Below the pieces are notes generated by a model. The model made no database searches. It was given only the letters and a program-made list of their open reading frames with translations, and was not told the origin of the DNA. The translations under genes were made by a program, and so were the position numbers. Source: Sacculina carcini (taxonomy: Eukaryota; Arthropoda; Thecostraca; Sacculinidae). From it: DNA of 64,000 nucleotides. Positions 1 to 11,180 of the stretch are shown here, piece after piece. Numbering within the stretch: position 1 is the first letter of the stretch; every line of letters starts with the position of its first letter. The stretch spans positions 8,935,001 through 8,999,000 of the forward strand of contig OU696575.1 in assembly GCA_916048095.2 (NCBI GenBank), written 5' to 3'.

Positions 1-1315
1 TGAAAATATCCCCCATATTCCGACCTGTATCAGCCTTCTCAAACTCCTATCACGCCACTATTACCTACATTCCTCCTTGTTTGCTTGAGAGGCTATTGTT
101 GTAACAATAGCCGCCAAAAACCCGGCGCTCTTGTCGTTCATAGCGTATGGGAGCATCAAGATACTGTTGTTACGGGCGAATTCTGGTCTGAGCCACAGCG
201 ACTTCAACTGTCGCATAAAAACATCGTCCACGCGGGGGGCTACTGTGCCTGCACACATCCATCCTCCCGATGTCATGATCGAGACAATTTTAAACCCTAC
301 AAATGCAGTCCAGCAGGGTGGAGTTCTCGCCGCTCTACTATCTCTTTTCCCTTCCTTCTTCGAAACCGTTGATGACTTGAAACACCGTACGATGGAGTCA
401 ACAACTGAGTCTGAATGCCCTAATAGCAGTCAGCCCTAGCACCACTTTCAACTCCCCTGCTTCAATTCTCCATACTTAATTTCTTCATATACTTTATTTG
501 CCTTAATGAGAATTCGAACCAGGGTTTGGAATATAACCACTCATTTGGTGGCCTTACCACGCTCACACTCATTTTTGCACGCTTCGAGGTCTTCATTGTC
601 ACTTGAATCTAAGCGCGGTGGTGTTGGCATAATTTTAAAACTTGTAAAACTGCATATAAAACTTTCTTTGTCCGTAAAAACCAAACATATTTGTTGAAAC
701 ATAATTTGAATATGCATCCCCAATCACTCATTACTATTTTCGTAAACAAGTTTGTATTTCGGTTGTCAACGGGCACAATCACGCGGAGACACTGTCCACT
801 TTCATTGATGAGTTTTCTGCACTCATTGAGAGTTTGACTGTGGAATTATCTGCCTCTTCCACCACCTTAGGGGATTTCAAGTTCTGGAAAAAATGTGTCC
901 TGTCCAACTCCATCCACCTACCGATTCCTATATACTATCGATTCGTGTGCAATTTATGTATACCCAAAATGTTCTACAAAAGTGTATGGTCACATTCCTA
1001 ACGTTGTCACTCCCTTTTTCCACTATTTATTTTATTTATATTGATCTTGATTGACAGTTTTAGATAAATTGTATAGTTTGTGTCGTACGTACGTTTATTT
1101 CAGATTGATTGTATATTTTGTGTCGTCCGTATCTTTGAGAGCGAAATCGAGTACATAGTCGACGCCATTGTGGTGTTTGTGTATTTGGTTCGGTCATTGG
1201 AATATATGAGTGCACATAGCCTGCCCCATATATTTGTTGTGTATTTACCTTGTGTATTTGCCGAGACATTTTTATATCGAAACCCGGCAAGCTATTAAAA
1301 TTTTGTTTTGTATCC
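1..1315. other. No gene recognised (AT-rich lead-in)
   Basis: Short open frames occur at 61-439 on both strands, but none shows a domain I recognise and they overlap in opposite senses. The part from about 1060 to 1315 lies directly upstream of a BEL/Pao-type gag start and may be leader or LTR of that element. I could not find LTR ends or a primer-binding site. Confidence 0.4.
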
Positions 1316-1890
1316 ATGGTTGATATTGAAAAGTTGAAGATAAAGCATAAAGCTTTACAGGCATGCGTCAAGCATGACGCATGTCTGTAATGTGTGTCTG
1401 TAGTTCACAATTTTGCCAAACCCGAATGTGAGTTTGATTCAGTGAAGGTGCGAACTTGTCCGCTCAACTTGGATTTAAAATTGTCGAAATTGCAATATAT
1501 TCAGTCTGAAAGCGAACTTCCTTTGGAAGACGATGAATTATTACAAGATATTGAGACTGATGGCAATTTCCTGGACGATATTCATGTTATCAGAGAAAAT
1601 ATGTCTCTAAATGGAAAGCAGCCGACTTCATTTCAGAAAAGTGTGACTGGTAGTCTGATTTACAGCAATGTGGGTGTGAAACTACAAAAACTTGAATTGA
1701 CGAAATTTGGCGGCAATTTTCCAGATTGGCTCGGTTTTTGAAATTTATTTGAAAGCTGTGTTGACAACTCTAATTCACCGAACATGAGTAAAACTTCGTA
1801 TTTGCTGTATGCTTAATTGCTCGAAAATGTACCCGTGAATTATCTTCCACTAGCGACAATTATCCAGTATCCTGTAACCTGCTGAGAAAA
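1316..1890 (+). pseudogene. BEL/Pao retrotransposon gag remnant
   Basis: This is a decayed Gag N-terminal half of a Pao/BEL-type LTR retrotransposon. The ATG at 1316 opens with MVDIEKLKIKHKALQ, the Lys-rich helical start usual for these Gags. The frame then runs to VKLQKLELTKFGGNFPDWLGF-like residues (about 1675-1738), matching the conserved Gag motif in which a 'LPKLELPKF.G....W..F' block begins the capsid-like region (DUF1759). In-frame stops fall at 1388-1390 and 1739-1741, the latter where the family normally has Trp. Reading continues in the same frame (NLFESCVDNSN, MSKTSYLLYA) to a third stop at 1814. No protease, RT or integrase follows, because a LINE relic starts near 1930. It is certainly non-functional; the family call rests on this one motif block. 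Confidence 0.6.
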
Positions 1891-1929
1891 TGTTTGGTTG
1901 AAAACAATATTATTTAAATTATATTATTT

Positions 1930-2730
1930 ATATTCACCTTCAAGAGCTATTGGCCATGTATGAAACGGTGAATCACAGTTTCTTATTACCTGTCCAGAAT
2001 TGAAGACCTGTCCAGAATTGGCATTTCGGGGTCTGCCCTGAATCTTTTTCGAACCTATATTGAGGACCGCACACAACCCGTGGTGATTTATGACGTATGT
2101 TCACCACCGTTCCCGTTGAAAAGTGGTGTCCCACAAGGGTCCGTTTTGGGTTTCGTACTATTTTCAGTGTACACGTGCACGCTGGATATATTGATCGACG
2201 GCTTGGACATTCAACGACATTTTTATGCTGATGACACACAATTGTATACATCTGTATCTTGTATTGATGATAGTGTGAGTACCTTGTAATGTAGCATTGA
2301 CATGAGCATGAGGTAGATGGCATCCAGGCATCTCAGACTGAAAGTCTCTGAGGCTGAAGTCATGACCATTCATAGTAATGTGCCATATCTTCGAACACTG
2401 ACACTAAACGATTTGTGCTTTGGTGGAGCGAAAATCTGAATTGCGCAATCCTCCCGTTGCCTTAGGGTGTTACCTGATTCCGGCCTAGCATTCAATGCTC
2501 GCATCTTCCACGCTATAAACGTTTGTACCAACAGTTGAGAAATTTGTACACCATTCGAAAATATATAAATCAGGAATGATTGACAATACTTGTTCAGTGT
2601 TATTCTTTCCCATATTCATTATTATGATGTTATCCTTGCTATGATTCCGTGCTATGAATTGCAAAGATTGCAATCGATCCTAAACCGTGGCGCTCGTTCA
2701 ATTTTTCATCTACATGCACACCCGAATGGC
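1930..2730 (+). pseudogene. CR1/Jockey-group LINE, reverse transcriptase remnant (5' part)
   Basis: Fragments in several frames give the hallmark order of a non-LTR retrotransposon RT. There is a YETVNHSFLL block (for FDTVDH) near 1955, LFRTYIEDRTQ near 2043, SGVPQGSVLG at about 2122-2152, YADDTQLY (catalytic box with both Asp) at about 2224-2247, then VLPDSGLAFNARI near 2470 and LQSILNRGARSIFHL at 2660-2705. Many frameshifts and stops make it a dead copy. The C-terminal continuation of the same ORF type reappears at 3215, so this relic appears split by an insertion. CR1/Jockey placement is by motif style only. Confidence 0.75.
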
Positions 2731-3214
2731 GGTGACTAGAGGCCGCTACAGTGGGACACCAAGACATGAACGATAATGTGACTTGTGCAATGATAACAGA
2801 ATTGGAGACGAGTACCACATGATGATACAGTGTCAGAACCCGACTATAGTACAACTGAGGACAAAATATACACCGGAAGAATACTGGCAAGTGCAAGCGC
2901 AATACAAATTTGTCAAACTGATGAAGTGCAAAAACATTGATGTTATGAAGAACCTTGCAAAATTTGTCGATGAATGCTTCAAAATGTGCGTTGCATGATA
3001 ACCAAATACGATGGACCTTGCGTGGTCTTTGATATGATCGTATGCACTGCTGATAAGGACATTTTATGAATTTTCAAACTAATACTGTTTTATATTGATA
3101 TTGTGTATATATTTGCGATGTATATAGTTTATTATGTATTGTGAATTGGAGCAGCGTTCCATACTAACAGTCTGAGCGCCAATACATGTTTTTTTCTTCT
3201 TCTTCTTCACCCCC
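2731..3214 (+). mobile_element. Nested 3' end of a second LINE family
   Basis: The frame 2725-2998 carries RGRYSGTPRHER, then CDLCNDNRIGDEYHMMIQC and ends KNLAKFVDECFKMC. This is the Cys-rich tail (C-x2-C...H...C, later L.KF) of a different LINE type from its surroundings. Before it, the flanking LINE stops at LQSILNRGARS. After it, the flanking LINE resumes at YLRELHWLPI (3220), and these two blocks are normally only about ten residues apart. So this piece looks inserted into the other LINE. It closes with an AT-rich 3' UTR and a T/C-rich run (3187-3206). Target-site duplications were not convincing. Confidence 0.5.
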
Positions 3215-3690
3215 TGCCTCTCAATATTTAAGGGAGCTTCACTGGCTTCCTATAGTCGAGGTGATTGAATTCAAGCTGTCTATTGGTGTTTAAGGTCTTG
3301 TTATATGGCGAACAGAAATATATCTGTGAAATTATCTCTCCCAGAAAAATTGATGATGAATGTGTAAGTACAAGATCGGTTTCACGTCCCCGGGAGCTAG
3401 ATGAACCTCGTTCTGGCAATGATGCATTGGTTCTTTCTGCCCGTTCGTTCCGTTATGCGGCGCCGACATATTTTAATAAGCTCCCCCTCCGTGTGAGGTA
3501 CTCGACCAGTGTTGAGTCGTTCAAAAAACCTTTGGAGACTCACATGTTCGCGCGCACTTATGGTAATTAGCTGGTTTGATTGATATGTTAGCTATCGAGT
3601 TAATTATATAAATAGCGTCTCTGAGAGTCCGGTTTCTGTAGCGGCGCTTTAGAAATGAATGTTATTATTGTTGTTGTAGTTGTTAGGGCT
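3215..3690 (+). pseudogene. CR1/Jockey-group LINE, C-terminal part and 3' end
   Basis: It resumes the split LINE: YLRELHWLPIVEVIEFKL at about 3220-3275, then a frameshift into the open frame 3265-3570 with SARSFRYAAPTYFNKLPLRVRY and SVESFKKPLETHMFAR. This is the typical end of CR1-type ORF2 ('R.fs.aap.lWN.LP..+r...s..sFKk.LKthlF'). The 3' UTR is short and ends with GCGGCGCTTTAGAAATGAATG followed by a TTG-rich tail (about 3635-3690), matching the 3' ends of the other LINEs in this window. Confidence 0.7.
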
Positions 3691-4095
3691 TGGTATGAAG
3701 CAGTCTCAAAGTGTTGAGAAGCCTGTACGATAAACTGTTAGTACACATTAGAAGCCTTGAATATCTAGTTATGGCGTAATTCCCATAACAATGGTTGTCT
3801 CTCAGCTTCCTCAAAATGTGAGGATGGCCTCAACAAAGTGAAATTGATTTGGGGTTGTGACCAGCCTGTAGCTGGATAGTATAGTTGACAGCGCTCATTA
3901 GTGGTATATAAGCTGTTGGTTTCACCATTCGGGAAGACAAGTCAATATTAGGCGGAGGATACAAAGCAGCACTAGGCTTAGAATAGAACAGACATTGAAG
4001 AACTTAGGCTACAATATAATTCAACCGACTCAATACAATTATCCTACATTCTACTTTGTATAAACCCGACATCAAGAGAAATCGCGACAAATAAT
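3691..4095. other. No gene recognised; possible LTR-like segment
   Basis: The stretch begins TGTTAGGGCTTGG (3681), carries a TATATAA box near 3906 and ends with AAACCCGACA near 4071. An LTR would look like this (TGTT...ACA), but I see no matching target duplication, no primer-binding site and no second copy, so this remains a weak reading. Confidence 0.2.
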
Positions 4096-4600
4096 TCAAA
4101 GAGGCCTTATCCACGACTTCACAACCAAAAACAGACCACGGCATCGAACTGCTATAACCCTGTTACATATGTGTATGTTCTTAAACGCGGGTCGAAGTCC
4201 AAAAATGTCGTCGCTTGCCTCGAAAGGCACCCTTGAATTATCAAACCTGAATCGATTGTTCCACTTTTCGAAATCCAGGGAGACGTAGACCACTCCGCAA
4301 ACACGTGGGCTGGCCATGAAATTGCTTAGACTGGCAAGTTGCTGGTCGGTTTCAATCCCGTAAATCTAAAATTTTAGCAACGTTCTGCTCTCTGACTGTC
4401 TGCAATGTCTGCGTATGAAACATCTGACCTACAGAACGCCCTGTCCTCGCGTTCTAGCTCCAGCTCCTTGTTGACTAAAACGAATATATTTTCATCCGGT
4501 GTGGGATCGCCGTACTCCTCAAACTGGTTGACGACAAGGGGCACGAGCTTATCAGGGTACAAATAGTCATCCGTAAGTAATTCACAAGTAGGCACAAGTA
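4096..4600 (-). pseudogene. Endogenous mononegavirus-like L polymerase fragment
   Basis: Two minus-strand open pieces, 4595-4374 then 4317-4096, carry motifs in the order and spacing seen in L proteins of non-segmented negative-strand RNA viruses. The first has a KELELEREDRAFC block (family pattern KERELK..gR.F). About 65 codons later comes LDFEKWNNRFR, the RdRp motif A (D..KWN), followed by FEASDDIFGL. L proteins do not normally enter genomes, so this is an endogenous viral element copied by host retrotransposition. A stop and a frame change separate the pieces, and neither nucleocapsid nor other L blocks were identified. The family (rhabdo- or chuvirus-like) cannot be decided. The relic is broken and has no coding capacity. 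Confidence 0.55.
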
Positions 4601-6004
4601 GTCAAGTCGCTTATTTGTAAACATCACTGGTCAAGTGCTTAAGCCCACGATGACCGTTTGGGTGGCATTGCCTTGTCGGACAGTAGGTCGTACAGTGACA
4701 TATCCTTGTCGAAACTCAATGAATTGCCACATATTGTAACTTAGTCATTGTTAATGTAGTCATTCCATTGCTAATTTGGGACACCGCTTCATTCTGACGA
4801 ACCTTCCAAATATTTGGTGTCTAATGTTCAGTTGGGGCAGTGACCATTTGTGTATACAAAGTCATTCCGGATCAGGATATTGTTTATCATTGCCGCGATA
4901 TGTGCCATGTATGGAATCGTCTGGAGCTCATAAGAGCAACATCGGGTCATCTGACCAAAGAAGCCGGTGCGGGACGCTATCAGCGGATAACCCCACGTTT
5001 GTACAAGGAAGATAACGATATCAGGTGGTGTGTACATCTCGGCGGTTGTCCAGTCGCACGGCCTTCAATTCCGAAATAAGCGCATCAAACGCATGATGTC
5101 TATGGCGATACGATTCAACATCCAGGAGAACTTATGCAGCCAATTTCATCGACAACGCCATCAAACAAACATAATCAGCCACGCAGATAAATGGAACAAA
5201 TGGCAGCATCATCACTTCGCTCGTCTTCAAAGAGTGTTCATTCACCCTCATCTGTAATCAGGATCACATGAACTGTTGCGAAAAAAACTACTATACTGCC
5301 CCGTTATCATTTAAATACAACGGACCCAATCGAGTAATCACCATGACAAACAAAACATCCACCATCGACGCCGCGAAGATATCTCCATCGAGAGAGTGGA
5401 ACCTGCTTTCATGGAAAATCCAAACATGACGATCGATCCGAAGACGTTTTATATTTCGCAAACGAAAAAGGAAGTGTGATAAAAAGGGATGCTAACCGTG
5501 CTGGATAATTGCCCCCTGGGATATGGCATGGGAAATAGAGGAAAAACAAGAGGGGTCCGCTTTTGTCACCTCTTACAACACGCGGCAAGTACGGCGGCGA
5601 GTAATTTTATCGCATATCGCAGGGGTGCACGAAGACGATTCGCAAGCTACAATCCAACGCTATCCACCTCAGACTCCGAGCACAACTCAACCGAGTGATC
5701 CTCCTCTGCGGTTACCAAAGCGTTGACATGTACATTCACAAAAAACCGGCACGACGCTCAAAACGTGCACGATTTCAAACATATTTGTATGGCATATTGT
5801 ATATATTTGTATGGCACACTTGTTATGATATTTAATGCCAATATTTTTCAATGTTGTTTACACATTCGACGTACGTTGTACATTTCATGTACGATGCACA
5901 ACCAGCATGGAAGCAATGCGACCAATATTTTCCAAACCATTTTTTGTGACAATATATGATCACTTGTCCGTTAAAGGGTTCATTGATCTTAACGTGTATT
6001 ATTC
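4601..6004. other. No gene recognised
   Basis: Several overlapping frames of 60-80 codons (4776-5257, 5489-5726) show no motif I can name and no codon-use signal; they overlap in multiple frames. They could be older relic coding sequence, including more of the viral fragment, but nothing supports that directly. Confidence 0.4.
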
Positions 6005-6255
6005 AATGGAACGACATAGCAGTGGACGGACGTTGTGAGTGGAGTACCAGAGGGATCGGTGTTTAGCCCGCTCATCTTAGTCATATATATCAATGACCTG
6101 GCAGTGAATCTGGGATAATCGGCACTACTGTACCCAGACGACATGAAATTATTTCAATGTGTTCAGACATCAGAGGATAGCGATTTATTGCAGAGACGGC
6201 TGGACTTCGTTAGTGAGTGGTGCAGAGACTGGAGATTGAGGATAAATGATCCGTG
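6005..6255 (+). pseudogene. LINE reverse transcriptase core fragment
   Basis: One frame gives VVSGVPEGSVFSPLILVIYINDLAV, an in-frame TAA (6115-6117), then LLYPDDMKLFQ and LLQRRLDFVSEWCRDWRLRIN. These are the RT blocks 'SGVPQGSVLGPLLF.iyINDLp' and 'YADD.Klf' of Jockey/I-type LINEs. The YADD box reads YPDD, keeping both Asp. The fragment is only about 80 codons and is cut off at both sides; gypsy integrase sequence starts immediately after it. Confidence 0.75.
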
Positions 6256-6261
6256 GCATCG

Positions 6262-6935
6262 TCCATCGACCATCGGCTGCATATTGGTCACAAGGTAATG
6301 GTGCCGTTCACAGCGCTTTAATCACACGCTGAAGACGTGGTGCCAGAACCATAATCGTGGATCAATCAAGGACCGTATCCGGCAGCTATTAGCTGTGTAG
6401 AGTGCGTCTGTACACCCACACTAAACCTAAACAAACCGTCTGTACCTCACTGTACAACGGGCGTCGCACCGTCAGTTTTGCTGCACGGGCGAAACATGCG
6501 TTTGGTACTGCCTGTTACAGCTGTACGAACGACCAGCGCAGTTCATGGTCGAGTTCAACGTCAGCAGGCTCGTAACCGGAGAAACTACAATCGGAGACAC
6601 GCTGTACGAGAATCAACACTTTGTCCAGGAGACTGGGTGCATGTACGTACATCCGGACGTCCTGCAAAACTATCGCAGCGTTTCAGCCCACCACTGCAAA
6701 TAGGCAAAAGGCATGGTTCGTCATTTCGGCTGGAAGACGGAACATTTCGAAACCAGGGTCATCTGGTCAAGGCTCGAACCAGGGACACAGATTTCGAATG
6801 TCTACCGCTCGACAAAAGTCAAGATTGTTTTGCTGCTCGAGACAAAAACACTATAGAATGAGAGACACCGGCGATGAAGGCAGGAGCTGTGACATCAGAG
6901 GATTCGGAGGTGGCCGAACCAGAAGCAGCGTATGA
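6262..6935 (+). pseudogene. Ty3/gypsy integrase C-terminal region (copy 1)
   Basis: Short pieces at 6285-6330 (SQGNGAV, FNHTLKT) resemble the end of the integrase core ('S.G..ERfn.tLK'). The open frame 6478-6861 then has TTGVAPSVLLHGRNMRL, QQARNRRNYNRRH, LCPGDWVHVR and a chromodomain-like SFRLEDGT...NQGHLVK stretch. This is the usual Ty3/gypsy integrase tail ('TG.sP.eLl.gR', 'GD.V.vr', 'Y.V.l.dG....H'). A basic RNRRNRS end follows near 6958. The catalytic core is missing or too degraded to see. From 6430 on, the sequence is repeated almost exactly at 7936. Confidence 0.7.
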
Positions 6936-7926
6936 GCACGCTAATGCGCGGGATGTCCGTAACCGCCGTAACCGTAGTATCGCCACATACAAGGTTCGCT
7001 TTGTTATTAATATACTGTGTTAATCTTCATGGCTGATACTAGATGGCACTAGTTGACGTAACTCGAATGTTACACTTGAACTTGGCCGTGTTGGAGTCAG
7101 ACAGTTTGTGTGTAAGTTTGAAGGTGTTTTGTTTGTCCGCGCGATTGACGTTCGTTGTATTGACTGTATTCAGTTTCTGTCTAAGATAATCGTTTATTGT
7201 GGACGTATTACACGAAGCCACTACAGTCTGCCTCAACCTTTACACCGTGCCTGTCTTTATGCTGATGAGGTATTATGTTGTCAAGATTCATGTTGTAGTT
7301 GGTTTATTGTTGTTCTGCTAATAAGCGAGTCCATGAATAAATGTTAGTTTAACGTTAATTGGTAAAACAGTTTGTTAATTGATGAACAAATACGGGTGTG
7401 ACGTTGAACATTGCTTTATACTTTAATTATTTCTCAACATTCCGTAAATAACACTGCTCACGCCACTCAATTCAAACGGCATTTTATCCATACATGGATG
7501 CCTTCATATTTCGATGCGCCTGTATGAAGGCCTGGACGGTATCATTGCAGACAATTACATTATGTCAAATTGTATATCAAATTTAATTAAATATCAAATC
7601 AAGAGAAACTGTGGAAGTTATAGCATTTACTTGAGAGATGCAGGAAAAATCGTTGCCGATGACACGATAAATATTGTGGGTTCAGCTTAATTTGCATGCG
7701 TAATGTTTGCAGATAGCAGAGCAAGGAATTATTATAGGAGGATACCATAGTACGTGTGCGCGTGCATATGACGCATTTCAAGCAAAAGCGCGCCATTTGG
7801 CTGCGTTTGAATGAGTGATGCACCCAACTGTCATACACTGAAGTGCGTATGTTCCGGGGCAGTTGGTGAGCGAGAACGGTGTTCGTGAAGTGGTGTTGTG
7901 TCGTGACGTAGCGTCGTTGTGTTAAC
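6430..7926 (+). repeat. 1497-bp near-identical direct repeat, copy 1
   Basis: Positions 6430-7926 match 7936-9432 at a constant offset of 1506. Two differences were noticed (A7450/T8956 and A7589/T9095) and no indels. The unit holds the integrase tail (6478-6861) and about 1 kb of non-coding sequence that could include LTR material. The copies are separated by only nine bases (7927-7935, CGTCGTCAT). Confidence 0.9.
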
Positions 7927-7935
7927 CGTCGTCAT

Positions 7936-9432
7936 AACAAACCGTCTGTACCTCACTGTACAACGGGCGTCGCACCGTCAGTTTTGCTGCACGGGCGAAA
8001 CATGCGTTTGGTACTGCCTGTTACAGCTGTACGAACGACCAGCGCAGTTCATGGTCGAGTTCAACGTCAGCAGGCTCGTAACCGGAGAAACTACAATCGG
8101 AGACACGCTGTACGAGAATCAACACTTTGTCCAGGAGACTGGGTGCATGTACGTACATCCGGACGTCCTGCAAAACTATCGCAGCGTTTCAGCCCACCAC
8201 TGCAAATAGGCAAAAGGCATGGTTCGTCATTTCGGCTGGAAGACGGAACATTTCGAAACCAGGGTCATCTGGTCAAGGCTCGAACCAGGGACACAGATTT
8301 CGAATGTCTACCGCTCGACAAAAGTCAAGATTGTTTTGCTGCTCGAGACAAAAACACTATAGAATGAGAGACACCGGCGATGAAGGCAGGAGCTGTGACA
8401 TCAGAGGATTCGGAGGTGGCCGAACCAGAAGCAGCGTATGAGCACGCTAATGCGCGGGATGTCCGTAACCGCCGTAACCGTAGTATCGCCACATACAAGG
8501 TTCGCTTTGTTATTAATATACTGTGTTAATCTTCATGGCTGATACTAGATGGCACTAGTTGACGTAACTCGAATGTTACACTTGAACTTGGCCGTGTTGG
8601 AGTCAGACAGTTTGTGTGTAAGTTTGAAGGTGTTTTGTTTGTCCGCGCGATTGACGTTCGTTGTATTGACTGTATTCAGTTTCTGTCTAAGATAATCGTT
8701 TATTGTGGACGTATTACACGAAGCCACTACAGTCTGCCTCAACCTTTACACCGTGCCTGTCTTTATGCTGATGAGGTATTATGTTGTCAAGATTCATGTT
8801 GTAGTTGGTTTATTGTTGTTCTGCTAATAAGCGAGTCCATGAATAAATGTTAGTTTAACGTTAATTGGTAAAACAGTTTGTTAATTGATGAACAAATACG
8901 GGTGTGACGTTGAACATTGCTTTATACTTTAATTATTTCTCAACATTCCGTAAATTACACTGCTCACGCCACTCAATTCAAACGGCATTTTATCCATACA
9001 TGGATGCCTTCATATTTCGATGCGCCTGTATGAAGGCCTGGACGGTATCATTGCAGACAATTACATTATGTCAAATTGTATATCAAATTTAATTTAATAT
9101 CAAATCAAGAGAAACTGTGGAAGTTATAGCATTTACTTGAGAGATGCAGGAAAAATCGTTGCCGATGACACGATAAATATTGTGGGTTCAGCTTAATTTG
9201 CATGCGTAATGTTTGCAGATAGCAGAGCAAGGAATTATTATAGGAGGATACCATAGTACGTGTGCGCGTGCATATGACGCATTTCAAGCAAAAGCGCGCC
9301 ATTTGGCTGCGTTTGAATGAGTGATGCACCCAACTGTCATACACTGAAGTGCGTATGTTCCGGGGCAGTTGGTGAGCGAGAACGGTGTTCGTGAAGTGGT
9401 GTTGTGTCGTGACGTAGCGTCGTTGTGTTAAC
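7936..9432 (+). repeat. 1497-bp near-identical direct repeat, copy 2
   Basis: Second copy of the unit at 6430-7926. Its left edge cuts into the integrase reading frame, so this copy lacks everything upstream of the TTGVAPS block. Its right edge ends at GTTAAC and then diverges (9433). A recent tandem duplication or an assembly duplication would both look like this. Confidence 0.9.
7984..8441 (+). pseudogene. Ty3/gypsy integrase C-terminal region (copy 2)
   Basis: The 127-codon frame 7984-8367 is identical in translation to 6478-6861 and carries the same integrase-tail motifs (LLHGRNMRL, GDWVHVR, QGHLVK). It has no upstream integrase core because the duplication boundary lies just before it, so it is a copied fragment and not an independent gene. 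Confidence 0.7.
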
Positions 9433-9795
9433 GTGTTTGTTTTGCATATCTTTGTTTTGTTGAGTTCATTAACGCACTGCATATTGGACTTGTGGTGTCA
9501 GGTTTGTTGCTGAAAATTCATTTATCCTTTCAACTACCTGAGCTTAAATCAATTAATTACCGCAAAAAGTATATAGTTCATTATATTATTAACCTTGTAT
9601 CGGAGCTAAGGCCAATCACTCACACGATTCCTTTCATGCAAATATAATGCACCTCCTCATAAAATAAATCTCTACATAGCAGCTTCATAACTTATATATA
9701 TTATTGAACATAATAAAACATTAATTGATATAATCGATGATTTTCGATATCGATGAAATCTATGATTGATATACATGATATAATTAATGAAACTA
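9433..9795. other. No gene recognised
   Basis: AT-rich spacer between the 1.5-kb duplication and the nested transposon that starts at 9796. No motif seen. Confidence 0.4.
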
Positions 9796-9837
9796 TACCA
9801 TTTACAGATGGAGTTGATCCAAATGAAAATAGACTTA

Positions 9838-10725
9838 CAACAACAACAACAATGTATTTGTATAGCGCTCACACAGAAACAAGCGCGAAAGAGACAACAA
9901 TGAGAAACAACAGTACACGATATCAAGATGTGAGAAAAGAAGTAGAAAATTCACAGAAAGGAATTTTTTTATATAATAATAATGGAGATACATAAAATGA
10001 AAATAAGTAAAAACATAAGTAATTGTAAATTAGAGTCATAGGGAAGCGTAAGGTGTAAGAGTGCGAGAAGTGGGATCAAAAGATTTAGCAAAAATATATT
10101 TACGAAGTGAGGAGGAAAATCTACTAAAGGATGAAGAGGAAGTGATTGAGGAAGGAAGATCATTGTAGACCCGAGGCGCATAGAAAGAAAAGGATTTTGC
10201 GGACCAAGGTGACTCGTTGATAGCGCGAGGACAGGATAAAGGACGATGAACACGAGAATTAAAGTCATTAGAAGAGACTAGAAGATCAGAAAGATAGGAC
10301 GGGGAAGAGCTATTGTGCAGAATTTTATATATGAGACAACACAGCCGAAAATGAATCCTAGGAATGATGGGAAGCCAGTGGAATTGGAACAAGAATTGAG
10401 AGGTATGGCGGCAAGGTGTAGGATGGAGCACAAAACGACAGGATTGATTAATTATTTTTTGAAGGATTTTCAGGGATTTGTTGGTAAGAATGTAGTGGAG
10501 TGAGCTGCAATAATCAAGACGAGAAAGAACAAGAGACTGTATTAATTTAATAGAAGAAGGCTGGTCTAAACAGGATCGAATAGGGTATATACTGCGTAAA
10601 ATCAAACGACAGGTGCGCGAAATAGAGACAACATTGTTTGAAAAGGACAAGTTGGAATCGAAGATAGCACCCAAGTTTCGAACAGAGGAAGATACAGCGA
10701 TTGGGAGTAATGGAGGAGAAATGCG
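9838..10725 (-). mobile_element. L2/CR1-like LINE, 5'-truncated copy 1
   Basis: The 3' end is at the left: a (TTG)n tail on the minus strand (9838-9852) preceded by AGCGCTATACAAATACAT. The element runs up to about 10725, where it is cut within ORF2. The host word on both sides reads ..GACTTA and TTACTCC.., giving a possible 4-5 bp duplication (CTTAC). It is the same family as 45451-46915, and alignment by eye shows about 95% identity over the shared part. Confidence 0.8.
10036..10674 (-). pseudogene. LINE ORF2 C-terminal segment
   Basis: This 212-codon open frame lacks the RT catalytic core and is the 3' part of a longer ORF2. Blocks in order: GAIFDSNLSF.NNV, LVLSRLDYCSSL (family 'sRLDYCNsLl'), FLFQFHWLPIIPRIHFRLCC (family 'LHWLPV..RI.fKl'), SAKSFSFYAPRVYNDLPSS and SFSRFSSSLRKYIF. 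These define the C-terminal region of CR1/L2-group ORF2. The frame is open, but the copy is 5'-truncated, so it makes no RT. Its sister at 45650-46285 keeps the upstream RT motifs. Confidence 0.8.
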
Positions 10726-11034
10726 CTTACTCCAAATGAAAATAGACTTAATCCAAATGAAAATAGACTAAATCCAAATGAAAACTGCGTTAATCAGCGC
10801 AGAAAAAACTTGTTGATTGTATAATACATATTATAGTTATAATAATAATATTTTATCATATATTAGTAAATTTAAATTATTTATTGTTCAAAAAAAATTT
10901 GAAACAAAAAACTCAACAAAAAATATTAAATTTATGTAAATATGTGGCTGAAAACTGGAAACACTACAAAAAAAACTTTGAGCAGAAACTTAACTAAATA
11001 TTTAACAGTCGAAACAGAGTTGACAATTGTTCTA

Positions 11035-11180
11035 TACCATTTACAATTTGATTTGAGAAAAGTGAAAATAGAATTGAGAAAAGTGAAAATAGATTTGAGA
11101 AAAGTGAAATTAGATTTGAGAAAAGTGAAATTAGATTTGAGAAAAGTGAAATTAGATTTGAGTAAAGTGAAATTAGATTT
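11035..11180 (+). repeat. Left inverted repeat of inner element, 21-bp units
   Basis: Six tandem copies of the 21-bp word TTGAGAAAAGTGAAAWTAGAW fill the end next to TACCATTTACAATTTGA. Because 21 is divisible by three, the array is also open as a repeated LRKVKLD peptide (10942-11295); that frame is an artefact of the repeat. Confidence 0.85.

Larger units (their letters stand above)
9796..10792 (+). repeat. Left subterminal repeat array of outer element, split by a LINE
   Basis: After the terminal TACCATTTACAGATGG, a 21-bp word beginning ATCCAAATGAAAATA occurs once before the LINE (about 9817-9837) and three to four times after it (10730-10792). The same word in reverse complement fills the right end at 21555-21730. 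Such arrays usually bind the transposase. Confidence 0.7.

Noticed and set aside
3681..4071. Solo LTR
   Set aside because: TGTT..ACA ends and a TATA box are present, but there is no target duplication and no second copy, so it was not called.
6430..9432. The two 1497-bp repeats as a pair of LTRs
   Set aside because: The unit contains integrase coding sequence and the copies are nine bases apart, so no element body lies between them.
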